Shown here: piece after piece, positions 25,286-37,482 of the stretch
Layout of the letters: each line of letters opens with the position of its first letter
Position numbering within the stretch: the stretch's first letter is position 1
Source: Monilinia fructicola
Lineage: Eukaryota > Ascomycota > Leotiomycetes > Helotiales > Sclerotiniaceae
Assembly: GCA_008692225.1 (NCBI GenBank)
Contig: VICG01000007.1
Coordinates: 2,018,501-2,082,500, forward strand
Direction of reading: 5' to 3'
Length of the DNA stretch: 64,000 nt
Position numbers and translations under genes: made by a program
The notes under the pieces: generated by a model
Told to the model about the DNA's origin: nothing
Seen by the model: the letters and a program-made list of their open reading frames with translations, nothing else
The model's database searches: none

Positions 25286-26483
25286 TTAAGCCATAAATGC
25301 CCTCCTGTTCTTCGCATTAGCAATTGCATTCCTCTCATTCCCCCCCTTCCCCCCATTCTTCCTATTCCCAGCACCACCCTTCCCCCCGTTCTTCGCCGCC
25401 CCATTCCCATTCCCATTTCCATTTCCGCCCTTCCTCCCAGTCCCTGTGCGCGTTCCCGCCGTCCCCGTAGCAGCCGCAACCCCATCCACAACTGCCTTCG
25501 TAGCCACCGGCGTCAACGAAGAACTAAGCAGTGCCTCCACTGCAAAAATTCCCTGCTCACCCAGCGTAGCTTCGGAGTTTGCTTTTACAGCCGAGGGAAA
25601 ATCTTTGTTGTTTCTAGATGGTGGAGGGAGGGAAGTATTAGTTGTGAGGGGTTGAGAAGAGGGGGAAAGAGGGAATCGAAAAATAAGAATAAAAAACAAA
25701 AACATACTGTAAAACCTGAGCCTCAACACCCTCTAGAGTCTGCTCCGTGGCAATCGTACCCGGTGTGTTTTTACTGGCCGTCTCATCTGTCTGCATGACC
25801 GCAAAGCAACCACCGAAGGGCCCCGCAGCCGCGTCGTTAAAACAGCGGATTGTACAGATATTTCCCGTCGACGCTGAGATGTCACGTTAGTCGATTTGTG
25901 TTCTTAATTTTTAATTGGAGGATGTGGAAACCAGGGGTTTGGGATCAGGCGAGGAGAATTGATATGAAAAACGAAGCATGGGTTGGAGGAAGATGAAATC
26001 GGCAGAACACGCACCCCCAATACAACTCATATTAGCTGGCATCGTGATCGCAAGACTGATGTTTCCCCCCTTCCCCTCGGTCTCTTTCACCGCGAGTTTC
26101 GTCTGCCCGGTGGCCTGCGCGTTGCTCGTCTGGTCCATATCGCACGTATACGGGCCGACGCCATTCGAACCCCCTTGCTGCATCACCACATTGACCGTGC
26201 TGCCTTTCGTGACCGAGGTGATGGTTTTGGCGGCTAATTGCGTTTCGGTGTTTTCGCCTATGTCGATGTTTCCATTGAGCAGCGTGCGACCGCATTCGTT
26301 GACGATATTTTTGTTGATTTCGTCGGCGTTGATGATGTTTGCGTCGTTGGTGTTGAGTTGGACTTGGAGGGGGAGACTGGCGGGGGAGCCTTTGGTTCCT
26401 TGGGCTGAGAGGAGGACGCCTTGGGCGTGGATGATGGACAGGAGGGTGGGGGTTATGAGGAGGAGCTGTTTGAGGGAGGGCAT
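25286..26483 (-). CDS. Egh16-like secreted virulence-family protein (DUF3129, Gas1/Mas3 type)
   Basis: This family includes appressorium-associated proteins of Magnaporthe (Gas1, Gas2) and Egh16 of Blumeria. Three exons (introns 25874-26014 and 25614-25707, branches CTAAC/CTAAT) give 320 residues. A signal peptide (about residues 1-20, ending IIHAQG) is followed by family blocks GVLLSAQG, INKNIVNECGRTLLNGNIDIGENTE, GPYTCDMDQTSN, MPANMSCIG-ASTGNICTIRC, AAAGPFGGCFAVMQTDE and TIATEQTLEGVEAQV. After about residue 245 the sequence becomes a long Gly/Asn/Lys-rich tail (repeats such as KGGNGNGNGNG and KNGGKGG) not expected in the core family. The frame is intact and exon lengths sum to whole codons. 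Function is unproven in any enzyme sense; a role at the host or wall surface is inferred from relatives. Confidence 0.9.
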
Positions 26484-27302
26484 TTTGTATTTGTTGGGAG
26501 AAGGGAATCAAGTTTTGGACAAACAAACCAATAGAGAGATAGATAGATTATATTATGCACAGTACGGCAAGATGAAGGATAGAAAATAGAAGCAACGACT
26601 AATGATCGGAAGATACCAAGAAAAGAATCAGGCCGGCTGAGGACAAGACAATGCAAAATAGAGAAATGGAGAAAGAAGAGAAAGTAAATGAAATCAACAA
26701 GGTAAGAAATCGAATTCTTACAAGTCAACGACGAGATCATGTATTTTCATTTTATAGGTTCTAAGCATGCACTCGTATCTCCTAGCATTACGACATCTTC
26801 CCGTACATGAGGCGGTTTTTCAACATCTCAAACGTAGCAGTGAAAGATCAGATGTGACAGAGGTACATCAAAATATCACTTGGAACATATTTCGTCGCGA
26901 GGGGGTGGGGCGAACAAGCAAGATAGCCGAAAGTGACCTCTCGCGGTTGAAGGATCATTGAAAGTGGGGCTTTGTCAGGGGTAATTCTAGCCGCTTGGCA
27001 TGTGCTATGGTACGAGAAGCGGGAGATATTTTCCGCAAGATCAATGATGAGACGAAGGAGAAGATGAATACTTGGAGGAATGGATGAATGATAGGGCTAA
27101 TTTTATACTTTCAAGTTCCTCATAGTATCCAAGCCAAAAAAAACTTAAATCACCGTGAAATGCAAGGTGGAGAGAGCTTCATACATGGGTATGAGCATCC
27201 GGAAAGTATGACATGCCGAAAGAGCAGATATACTCAATTGAGGTTGAAAATATTTCATCTCCATCTGAACTTTAAGATTGTGATATTATCATCCTTTCGA
27301 TC
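26484..27302. other. Spacer upstream of the Egh16-like gene
   Basis: Contains the promoter of the Egh16-like gene and the 3' flank of the flavin monooxygenase. No gene or clear control site seen. Short open frames (for example 26767-26961) have no recognisable features. Confidence 0.6.
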
Positions 27303-28809
27303 TTAGTCACTCTTCGTTTCCTCCTTTGAGTATGCTGGAATATCTTCTCCAGCTCTCCAGAAATATTTGGCTCCAGGATGTGACTCTGGAAGCCTGTTGT
27401 GACCTTTAACACCCAAATAGTTTTCTCTCAACGTACCTCCAGGGACAGCATAGTCATCCCAAAATAGCCCCCTCTTCCGTAATTCAGGAAGCAAATATTC
27501 AATCATATCATCGAATGTCTCTGGGATACTAGCATAACTGAAATTGAACCCATCAACATCAGAGACCTCTACCCACCTTTCTAACTCGTCTGCAACGGTC
27601 TTAGCATTTCCAATAAGCTTCGCTCCATTTCCTCCTAAAATAAGATGTTCGGCAATTGTCTTTTTGTTCCACGTTAAACCTGATGGTGATACTGATGCCC
27701 AGTGATTTACCATACTCCTAACCGCAGGAGGTGCACTTTCAATAAATCGGAAATCTTCGTCGTCACCATAGCTGCTTAAATCGTATCCAGACCAACCTCC
27801 AAATAGAGAAAGAGCTCCTTCTCTATCACCATAGCTTGCAAGTTTTTCGAATTTCTCCTGTGCCTTCTCGTCGGTTTCGGCGACAATAACCAAGAGACCA
27901 GCAACAATTTTGATACTGTCTGGATCTCTCCCTAACTCTTTGGCTTGTGAGCGAATTGAGTCTACCGACGGACGAATGAGCTCTGGGGTGTGCGCATTTA
28001 AGAAAATGGCTTCTGCATGAGTGGCAGCAAATTTCTTTCCGGCGGAAGAAGTTCCAGCCTGAAATAAGAATGGGGTTCTTTGGGGGGAAGGTTCGCACAA
28101 ATGTGGACCTGGTACATTGAAATATTTCCCTTTGTGATTAATCTGCCTTACTCCTTTTGGATCCGCATATGAGCTGGATCCTGGAGGTTGTACGGCATCA
28201 TCTCTCCAAGAAGCCTCCCAGAGTTTATAGGCAACGTCAAGATACTCGTGGGCAATTTTGTATCGCTCATCGTGTTCAATTTGGGTATCAAGGCCAAGAT
28301 TTCGAGCTGCAGAGTCAAGATAAGATGTGACTATATTCCATGCAACTCGCCCCTCACTAAGATGGTCTACTGTTGAGAATCTGCGAGCAAGTAGATAAGG
28401 TTGTTCGTAGGTCGTTGATGCCGTCACACCAAACCCAATACTTTTTGTAGCTGCAGCCTTTTTCCATGTTAGAATTTGATTGAAAGTGATTCCCTGAAGA
28501 AGACGAGGGAGGACTTACCATGGCAGGAATGCTGTATAATGGATCATTGATTGGAAATTGAGACGCCGCAGGTATGGTTGGTTCAAGATTCGCAGGACCT
28601 TTGTAAACATCATAACCTCCTAAAACATCTGCGAAGAATATAGCGTGGAATTTGGCTTTCTCGAGTTTTTCAGCGAGTGCAATCCATGATTTAATATTCT
28701 TATATTCGGAACCTTGATCGCCAGGATATTTGAAGAGACCTGGGTTTAGATGACCAGGTGCTTGCATAGCAAACGCATTGAGAATGAGCTGTTTCTTTGT
28801 GGTAGACAT
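27303..28809 (-). CDS. Luciferase-type flavin monooxygenase (NtaA/SnaA/DszA family)
   Basis: Enzymes of this family use reduced FMN supplied by a separate reductase to oxidise small substrates such as nitrilotriacetate, aryl sulfones or antibiotic intermediates. The ATG at 28809 (MSTTKKQLILNAFAMQAPGH) and one 61-base intron (28458-28518, GTAAGT donor, TTCTAACATG branch) give 481 residues, the usual length. Family signatures visible include KFHAIFFADVLGGYDVYKGP, GFGVTASTTYEQPYLLARRFSTVDHLSEGRVAWN-type sequence, GKYFNVPGPHLCEPSPQRTP, FQAGTSSAGKKFAATHAEAIF and the C-terminal GFNFSYASIPETFDDMIEYL and LRKRGLFWDDYAVPGGTLRE. No defects seen. It is divergent from the Baeyer-Villiger-type gene starting 1.3 kb away. 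Substrate unknown. Confidence 0.93.
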
Positions 28810-30143
28810 GTTGCAGAAATGGAATTGATGATGATCAAATTTGGGGAACCGGTGGTGAAAACACTGTACTATGCCAATGGAAACAGACAATCTTCTTGAC
28901 TGTGTCGTTTGTCTTCGTCTTCCAAATATGGGGAAGAGGGGGATGGGAGGGGAAGAAGGGCAGATAGTACAAGTACAGGAAAGGCAGGAAATTAGAACTT
29001 ACAATCTTGACTTACACCAAAATCGTCTACTTGTAGACCTTAGGTAATGAGATTATCTGAATCAATGATCAATCATTACCTAGGTACAGTAGTCATGCTC
29101 AATATTCAAATAGTAGCGATAGCTGCCAACATTCAATGCTGGTACCATGCGCATGGAATGGCGTGCCACATGAAAGTAGGATGCAATCTCCATGATGCCA
29201 TAATGCCGTTGGGAGAATTGAAAAATGTGACACGATGATGAAGTCTCTCATTTGATTTGATTGACTATTGATGGCGTCTTATCCCCTGCAAAAAGACAAA
29301 TAGACTAACCCCGCACGTGTCTCGCCAATCAAATCCACTTTCTGGTTAACGGTTGGAGATCGTCTAATCATCTAATCACCTAATCATCTAATCGAGCCAA
29401 TCAATACATGCCTAGGTAGGTAACGTTAACTCAATACATAACTATTAAGTAGCAACTAACTATCTAGTAGCTACTACTTACCTCCTACCTAGTCCCGACT
29501 TCCGCAAACTTGCTAAGAAGTTAGAACCTATTAGTTGTACATTATATTTTACATTACTGTACTACCCAAGATAAAGCAGAGATAAAGTCGACAATATCCC
29601 CTGTAATCACATAATCGTCTCTATCTTCGCCATCCTTCCCGATGCCGGGTGTCTCCTTCTTTCCGAGCTGCCCAGCAAAAGATTAATTAACCTGTCGTGC
29701 ACCAGTAGATGTAGCTAAACAGCTACAGTCCGTTATGATTACAACCCCCCACTTACCCCTCCAAACCAAGGGTTGCATGTCTATTTGCGATAAACGGATG
29801 AATAGAGACATTCGATGTTGATAAGAACCTCAAATTAAATTTCTTGAATCTTGACGTTGGGAGGAAATATGGGTCAGAATGTCTATGCTGATACATCGCC
29901 ATGAATGCTGCAATGAAATGCTGCGATATCGTGATTAAGATATCGTGATCACGGTGCCGTTACTCCCAGTGGAGTTGGATTTTTGGGTTTGTTTATTGTA
30001 CTCATTTCTCTTGACCTTAATCTTCTTTTGTGTCACTTGTGATACTTTCCAATTGTCATTCTTGTTATTCAGAAGATTAAGAAAGAACCAGCAGTTTTCA
30101 ATTTACGTATTTGCAGATCAATTGAAGCTACAGTCCAAAGATC
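28810..30143. promoter_or_regulatory. Divergent promoter region between two monooxygenases
   Basis: The 1.3-kb region lies between the starts of two outward-facing monooxygenase genes, so both promoters must be here. It has A/T-rich repeats of CTAATCATCTAATC (29363-29395), several ACCTAGGT-like motifs (29085, 29411) and a palindromic site described separately. No coding region seen. Confidence 0.55.
29925..29953. promoter_or_regulatory. Direct repeat plus palindrome upstream of the Baeyer-Villiger-type gene
   Basis: GATATCGTGAT occurs twice, at 29,925 and 29,939, and the second copy overlaps the perfect palindrome CGTGATCACG (29,944-29,953). It lies about 190 bases before the ATG at 30144. 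Repeats and palindromes of this size are typical of fungal transcription-factor sites; binding here is inferred. Confidence 0.35.
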
Positions 30144-32055
30144 ATGTCGCCTTCTGCGGTCACACTACAAACACAGAGCACTGATGCTACTTCAACGCCT
30201 AAAGACTCTATTCCAACATCCATTGAGGAACCAGATCCAGCTACCTTCGAGGTCAAAGTAATTGGAAATGGATTAGCTCAGAACACATCTTTACCATATA
30301 GACCGACCCCTCAGCCTAATTTTGAAATCGAAGAACATCCAATAGACATTGTCAAATCTGTAAAGGTTTGTAACCAGCCCAATTCTCATTTCTTTTCAGT
30401 ATGCTAAAATGTTTGAATAGGTTGCCGTCATTGGTGCTGGCCTTGCTGGAATCAACGCAGGAATTCTTCTACCTGCCAAGGTACCCGGCATTGAACTCAC
30501 GATATTTGAGAAGAACGCCGATGTTGGTGGAACATGGTTTGAGAATATATATCCCGGCGTTCGTTGTGATATACCTTCGAATGTATATCAGTCGACTTTC
30601 GAACCCAATACACAGTGGTCCGAAGAATACGCACAAGGAAAGGAAATTAGAGAATACTGGCAGGGAGTTGCCCGAAAGTACAACGTGTACAAGTACCTCA
30701 AATTTAACCGCAAGATTGTCGGTGCAGTTTGGAATGAGAGCGATGCACAGTGGAACCTGAGTGTCGAGAATCTCGAGAATGGAGAGAAGTTTGATGAACA
30801 ATTCGATGTAGTCATTACAGCAATCGGCAGATTCAATGCTTGGAAGCTACCAGATTATCCCGGTATTGGTGACTATAAAGGACATCTCCGTCATTCATCA
30901 AACTGGGATCCGAATTTCGATCCTACTGGCAAAACCGTTGCTGTTCTTGGAAACGGCGCTAGTGGATTGCAAGTTGTCCCAAACCTTCAAAAAGTCGTCA
31001 AGCATTTAGATCATTATGCACGCAGCAAGACTTGGATTGCTGGATCTTTTGGTGGTGAAGGGGAGGGCAGAACCCTAGAGCCAAAATACTTCTCCAAAGA
31101 GCTCTTAAAATCATTCGAGGATCCAGACACTTATCACAAATTTCGAAAAGACCTCGAAGGCAAGTTCTTTCAGCGATTCTCCACTCTATTCAAGGGAACG
31201 GAAGAAAATAAGAAGCTCGAGGAGGATTTCCGAAAATTAATGGCGGAACGTTTGAAGAAGAAGCCAGAGTTATTAGATGAGATTGTTCCAGATTTCGCAC
31301 CAAATTGTCGCCGATTGACACCTGGTCCTGGTTATCTAGAGGCTTTGACTGAAGATAATGTCTCTTTCATTCGAACTCCTATCGAAAGATTCACCGAGGA
31401 AGGCATTGTCACGACTGACGGTGTTGAACGAAAAGTTGATGCAATCATATGCTCTACTGGAGCAAACATAGATATGCGACCACCATTTCCCATCACTGCC
31501 TTTGGCCAAGATCTGCGTGATGCATGGGATCCTGATCCTCTTACATATCTTGGTGTCGCATCACCTTCCTTTCCCAATCTTGTTTTCGTCTCTGGGCCTA
31601 ATGCTCATGGAACAAGTGGCACCGTTCCAAACCAAACCGAAACCCAGATCACTTACATATCAAAGTTGTTGCGGAAGGTTAGCCAGCAGAGCATCAAAAC
31701 CTTCGTCCCCTCAAAGGCAGCAACAGATGACTTTATCGCTTATAGCGACGCGTTCTTCCCAAGAACAGTATGGTCGGGCAATTGCAAATCTTGGGGAAAT
31801 TCTGGGAGACCAGGAGGAAGAATCCACGGCCACTGGCCTGGAAGTGCATCGCATGTTAATTTTATAAGAAAAGATCCCAGGTGGGAAGATTGGGAGTGGA
31901 CCTACAAATCCAAAACTGGAAATAGATTTGCATATTTGGGGAATGGCTGGACTGTGAAGGAAACGATTGAAGGTAGTGATAGAACACCATACCTCAAGCG
32001 TCCCGATCAGGTGGATTTGAGGAGCTACCATGAAGAATGGTTTGAGGGCTTATAG
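30144..32055 (+). CDS. Baeyer-Villiger-type FAD/NADPH monooxygenase
   Basis: Type I Baeyer-Villiger enzymes insert oxygen next to a ketone carbonyl. The first exon ends in VKSVK; a 55-base intron (30366-30420) follows, and the protein has 618 residues. The FAD-binding Rossmann motif VAVIGAGLAG is at residues 75-84, with VGGTWFENIYPGVRCD after it. The Baeyer-Villiger fingerprint (FxGxxxHxxxW) appears at about 226-236 as YKGHLRHSSNW, with Tyr replacing Phe. The NADPH-binding motif VAVLGNGASG is at about 247-256. Downstream blocks PDFAPNCRRLTPGPGYLEAL and ICSTGANIDM fit fungal cyclohexanone-monooxygenase-like proteins such as AflW/StcW relatives. The frame is intact. Neighbouring monooxygenase and transporter suggest a common pathway; substrate unknown. 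Confidence 0.93.
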
Positions 32056-32682
32056 AGTAGACTATTTCAATAACCTCGGATCTTTTGATGCCATACAAAC
32101 TTTATAGTACTGACGTTGCGGCACGGCAAGATACGAAATAAACACTACTTTCGTTGTTTGACCCTCTGAAACTCCCACTTTTAGATTTCATTTCAGTGTA
32201 CCCTATTCTTTTTGATACATGATAGAACCCAGCGATTCGGTTCAAAATGTGCCAAGAGGGGCTTCAGGTTCAAACTTTCTTTGCCAAATCAAAGCCTAGA
32301 TCAGCCCAACGGTTCAACTAAAGAGATATGCCGTTCTGTAAGATGAGATTCCGCCCATCCAAAGCTCGACATGCGGAATTATACACTTTTTCGTCCATAC
32401 TTCCGATAAGGACGTCTGCTTATCGCTCTCTAAGATCCTCTAATGCCGTGTTAGTGAAAATATGGAGTTCGTCATGACAAGGTTCCAATTCCGTGCTCGT
32501 CACGCCATGTAACCGAGGCGGAGAATACATGTACTACCGACTTTTTTACTTCAACGAGAGTACCGTGCATGGATGGATGTCACAACGGCGTGGAGAGATA
32601 AAATGTTTTGGGGCCCCATCGTGGAAACTCTACTTTTGCATCCCGCCGTTCAGTCTACTCTGTCGCTTCACTGATCTTTGCA
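32056..32682. other. Spacer upstream of the UNC93-like transporter
   Basis: Contains the 3' flank of the Baeyer-Villiger-type gene and the promoter of the transporter gene. No additional gene seen. Confidence 0.65.
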
Positions 32683-34374
32683 ATGGCACTTGGGAAATCG
32701 GAAGCGGTCGATACTTCGACGTCCTCGGACAACGAGGCCGTGCCCGCCGTTAGGGAAAAGCTACCGGGTATGTTGGAATTCCTTCTCTGCGGCCCTGGAT
32801 CTACGTGCACCTAACACGCCACAGTAAAATGGTACCGCTCCACTCTCTACAACGCCATCATCCTCGGCATCTGTAACTTCTTGGCCCCAGGCATCTGGGG
32901 TGCCATGAACAGTCTCGGGGCCGGAGGTGAAGAATCTCCCCATCTAGTCAATGCAGCCAACGCCCTCACCTTCTGTCTGATGGTCGTCTCATGCTTCTTC
33001 TCCTCCGTCCTCGTCAAATACATCGGTATCAAGCCGGCTCTCATCTTCGGCACCATGGGCTATGCGCCCTACGCCGCAGGCCTCTACTGCAACAACAGAT
33101 ACAACACCGAATGGTTTGTTCTTCTCGGGGCCGCCCTCTGCGGCATCTCCGCCGGTGTGTTCTGGATGGCCGAAGCCGCGATTGCGCTGAGTTACCCGGA
33201 GCCGGAGAACCAGGGAAGGTTTCTGGGCCTGTGGCTGAGTTTCCGCGTTGCCGGCCAGGTTTTGGGAGGCGTCATTAACTTGTCTCTCAATGCGGATAAC
33301 TCGGGGCGAGGCAAGGTCTCGTATGATGTGTACCTCGTGTTCATCGCATTACAGGCTGTAGGACCTTTTGCGGCCCTGCTCCTCACACCACCAGACAAGG
33401 TTCAGCGAACTGATGGGGTGATACCCAATCTTCGGATTTCGGAATCCAGCTGGAAGGAAATCAAGCTTACGTCGAAGTTGTTTGTGAGCAAGTACTTCTT
33501 GTTGTTGATTCCGGTTATTGCGCAAGGAGTCTACAGTGAGGCGGTCATGTTCACTTATGAATCCGTATGGCTTAGTGTGAGAGGAAGAGCGCTGGGTTCT
33601 TTCCTGTCTGGAATTGTGGCCATGATCTCGGGTAATCTGCTGGGTGCATTTCTGGATCGGGAAAAGTGGCCATTGAAGAGGAGAGCGAGATGGGCTTTTA
33701 TTGGAATTCTGGGATTGCAGGGTGTAAGTACCATGGTTTCTTCACCTATTCCTTGGCATTTCTCTCCTACTATCAATCCCCAGTGGCTAACTTTCGCATT
33801 TTAGGTTTGGTGGGTCTGGGGAACCGTTCTCGTAACACACTACTGGGGGCAGAATCCACTCCCAATCTATGATTGGTTGGATGGAGGAGCGTTCGTAAGA
33901 ACGTTCCTCCTATTCCTCGGATGGGTCTCTGGATTCCAGATCAACTATCTATATCTGTGAGTACTCTCACCCTCCAAATTCAGAAATGCATACAAACTCC
34001 TGCATGACAACACAACAACATGCTAACATGCACCAGATATTTCCTCGTCGGAAACCTAGCAAAAACCCCCGAAGAAGTCATCAGAATATCAGCACTCCTC
34101 CGAGGAACCGAATCTGCCGTCCAGGCTGTTAGTGTAAGTGGCAATCGTCCCACCCTTAGTTCCCTGGGGTGGATGCACAAACAACATATCGCTAACGATA
34201 TCATAGTACGGATTAAACAGTATCACCGTGATGGGAGCAATCGGAGGTGTGTACCTCAACTTCGGACTCTGGGCCATAGCGTTAGTTCCGGGGTGGTTGG
34301 TAGTGAAGGAGATTGGGGTTAGTCTTGGGGATAGTAAGGTTGCGAGAGAGAGGGAGGTAATGGAGAGATCGTGA
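32683..34374 (+). CDS. UNC93-like (DUF895) major facilitator family membrane protein
   Basis: Five exons can be joined cleanly: 32683-32767, 32825-33723, 33805-33956, 34037-34133 and 34207-34374, summing to 1,401 bases (466 residues). Donors are GTATGT, GTAAGT or GTGAGT, and TGCTAAC-type branch sites precede the acceptors. The short soluble N terminus is followed by WYRSTLYNAIILGICNFLAPG, GIWGAMNSLGAGG, ALTFCLMVVSCFFSSVLV, ALIFGTMGYAPYAAGLYCNN and GVFWMAEAAIALSYPEPENQG, the hallmark order of fungal UNC93-like transporters, then further membrane spans to a basic tail. About eleven hydrophobic spans are expected. Fungal members are of unknown substrate; next to two monooxygenases it may export or import their substrate or product. 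The frame is intact. Confidence 0.93.
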
Positions 34375-37084
34375 AGGAAGATGGAGGATTATGATTGAAT
34401 CGGGGTATGCCGGTGTTAATGTAGCATGTTAGATATGATATCGTCTTGTGCACTCTAGAATTAGATTAGTTGCGGTTCTAATCTCGGCTTGTGCTTTACT
34501 GCAATAAAAAGGCTACCTCGGTGCCCACTTTCTTGCAACTTGCAAACAATATATCCTCAGATTGCGTCGATATCTCATGTCCTCTATTCTCCACAAGCGG
34601 CAAGGACATGAGAACGGCGTACGAGATACACAGACACAAAAACTCGACCCCACAACCTCCGCATCCTCACAATGCAAATCGTTAAGCACTACGTATACTC
34701 CAACAACTCTACAGTTAACAACTCTACAGTTGCCCGACAAGATCCAGATCCACACATCAACTCTTAGAACACAAGAAAAACATCCAATAAATCTACACGC
34801 CCAGTCCCGAATTCCGTCCGCTCCTGAAGGAATTTCTCATGGAGATTCCTCCTGCGTCTCCGGACAGCTTCACGCTAATCACAGCTTTTCCTCATTATAA
34901 TTGGGGGAAATGATATCGAGGACTGTATAGAGTTTGAGAGCCCCTCTCCAATTCGCGCATCCTACGCATCATATGCGTCTATGGAGTCGAATACCCACCC
35001 CTCTTCTTCCTGCTCAAGAGACGAGTAAATAGATATATGATTTCCCGACGCGGTTATCCGAAGCGCCAAGAGACTGATTACCTCAACGCCCGATCCGTTC
35101 GGTTAGCCATCAGGGGGCTAGTGGAGGCTTTAGTTCTGCCGGGATGATTTCTGATTTCTGATTTGTAGTTGTTAGTTTTTGTTGTGTCATTTTCTTGTTT
35201 GGTCCGTGGTTTGTTGTAGGGATGTCCTTGATCGTGGAGGGATGAGAGGAAAAATCGGTCTTGGTGAATGCGTTGAGATAATAAGTCTTGATCTCGGATT
35301 CTCGGCTTCCATAATTTATTCGTGGAACACACCTATGTGAAGATCTTATTGTATCTCTTACCTACCATCTTAAACATCCCAGCACTGTGAGAAGGGCTTA
35401 TGAAACAGGCTGCAAAATTTACAACTATAACTGTAAAGTCGCTGTGCACAGAAGAGGTCGTATTACTTTGTGGATAGGAGCATTTGATTCCAACTAAGTT
35501 GGATGGACATTGAACACGAGAAGGATTTCGGTCCCTCGGACTGCGATTAGATTTTTATGTATCAAAGGCGAATTCCATCTCGAAAAATATCTCCATATTT
35601 GGATCGATGTTCGACGATATTGTCGATAGGCTGTCACAGACATACCCTTTGTGAAGTTTCCAAACAGCTCTTGATAATCAACGAGAGATCCAGATAAACA
35701 AATGGATTGAATCGGCGGAGAAATCGAGACATGCCGCTGCGCAATTGCGTATCTACACGTACTCAGACTTCTCTTACATACATCCAATTCAAGCAGATTG
35801 AAACACGTATAGCCTTCACCCGAGTTCTCCATTTCTACACATCCCTCACCCTCCAGCCCCATTATATCGAACCCACAATCATGACATGACATGCGCAACT
35901 TCGCACCAACCGAAGCCCCATTCCATCCATCCCAGCATTATTCCAGAGAACACAAACCTCGCAATGGAAATGCATCTACCAACTCCTCAGTATTTTCTGC
36001 ACATGAGATTATCTCCCCCGTACTCCCGATACCGTAGGGATGATTTCCCAGTTGTGACATTTTGCGGTTAGGTTTTCCTTCAAGGGGTTCCCTGAGAGCC
36101 ATCGCCGATGCATCACAAATATATAAGTGTTGACGCTTGGGAGGACTCATGTTGTCTCGCTAGACTCGGCTACATAAGTCACTCTTGCAGGCTCCGCTGT
36201 GATGGCGATATGGTTGGATTTCTCGATGTGGTTTGATCTTTAAGCTGGGGGTAGGCGGTATGGATGTGATGTCCTATTTTGATGAGGATCATAACATTGT
36301 GATCATGTCGGTGAGAAAGGCGTTCCTTCCAGTGTTGAGTCATCGGATGAGTATCAAAGAGATATGTTGCTCTCTGTAGCGTTACAAGGGAACAGCCACA
36401 GGAATTAGATCTCCTTCCACGTACCAGAAAAGAACAAACCCTTCTGGTCTTTTCGTAGTTTCCAGAAATCGCCTCCAAAGCAAAAAGACCACACATAGTA
36501 AGCCTGAGAAACTCCGAGTTGTAGAGACAGAGGAATGTTCCGGCCGAAGATCTCAATATTTTGTCAAATAGAAGAACACTACCATGATTCATCCACAACC
36601 TCAATCTCCTCTCTTCACTCTCCTCTCTCTCCTCACCCATCCCTCCATCAACTCCCCCAAAAAGCTGAGGAGCACCAGAAAATCCCACAACAACACCCAC
36701 CATTCAAACCTCCATCCACACAAAACCACCATCCCGATTCCCAAAAATCCCACCAAATCTACCAAAAAAACCTCACCCCTCCTCACCCCAAGCAGCCCCT
36801 CCAGCATATCGCCCACCAAAAAAATCAATTCCCCACCCAACGATTAACAAGAAATGGGACCTCAGATTTACGGCCGCGTTGGTACAAGGTTTCCAAGGTT
36901 ACTCGATCTGTTAGCGAAGGGGGGGGGCTCAAGGGGGAAGAGAGGTGGTAAGTTCAAGTATAAGAATGAGAATGTGATTTGATTTTGATTGAATTTGATT
37001 GATTTGTCATTTCGGAATTTTCGCTTGGGTCTAGTGTATGATGTGGTATTATCTATTTAGCAGGATTAGATTTGGAGAATATTT
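34375..37084. other. Spacer, first part of a ten-kilobase gene-poor region
   Basis: No gene supported. Open frames (34491-34900, 35494-35898, 36179-36703, 36535-36951) overlap on opposite strands, are poor in typical coding features and match nothing I recognise. A C/A-rich low-complexity stretch lies at 36,600-36,840. ACAACTCTACAGTTA is repeated near 34,705-34,735. Confidence 0.5.
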
Positions 37085-37482
37085 GTGAATATGAATATGA
37101 ATATGAATATGAATATGAATATGAATATGAATATGAATATGAATATGAATATGAATGAATATGAATATGAATATGAATATGAATATGAATATGAATATGA
37201 ATATGATATGAATATGAATATGAATATGAATATGAATATGAATATGAATGAATATGAATATGAATATGAATATGAATATGAATATGAATATGAATATGAA
37301 TATGAATATGAATATGAATATGAATATGAATATGAATATAATGAATATGAATTGAATTTGAATTTGAATTTGAATTTGAATTTGAATTTGAATTTGAATT
37401 TGAATATGAATATGATATGAATTTGAATTTGAATTTGAATTTGAATTTGAATTTGAATTTGAATTTGAATTTGAATTTGAGT
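37085..37482. repeat. Compound hexanucleotide array, ATGAAT then TTGAAT
   Basis: About 45 units of GAATAT/ATGAAT run from 37,089 to 37,350, with phase breaks near 37,155, 37,205, 37,250 and 37,340. Then GAATTT units follow (37,352-37,480), interrupted by two GAATAT units and a GATAT break near 37,405. The long frames over it encode only repeated residues on both strands and are not genes. Confidence 0.95.
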
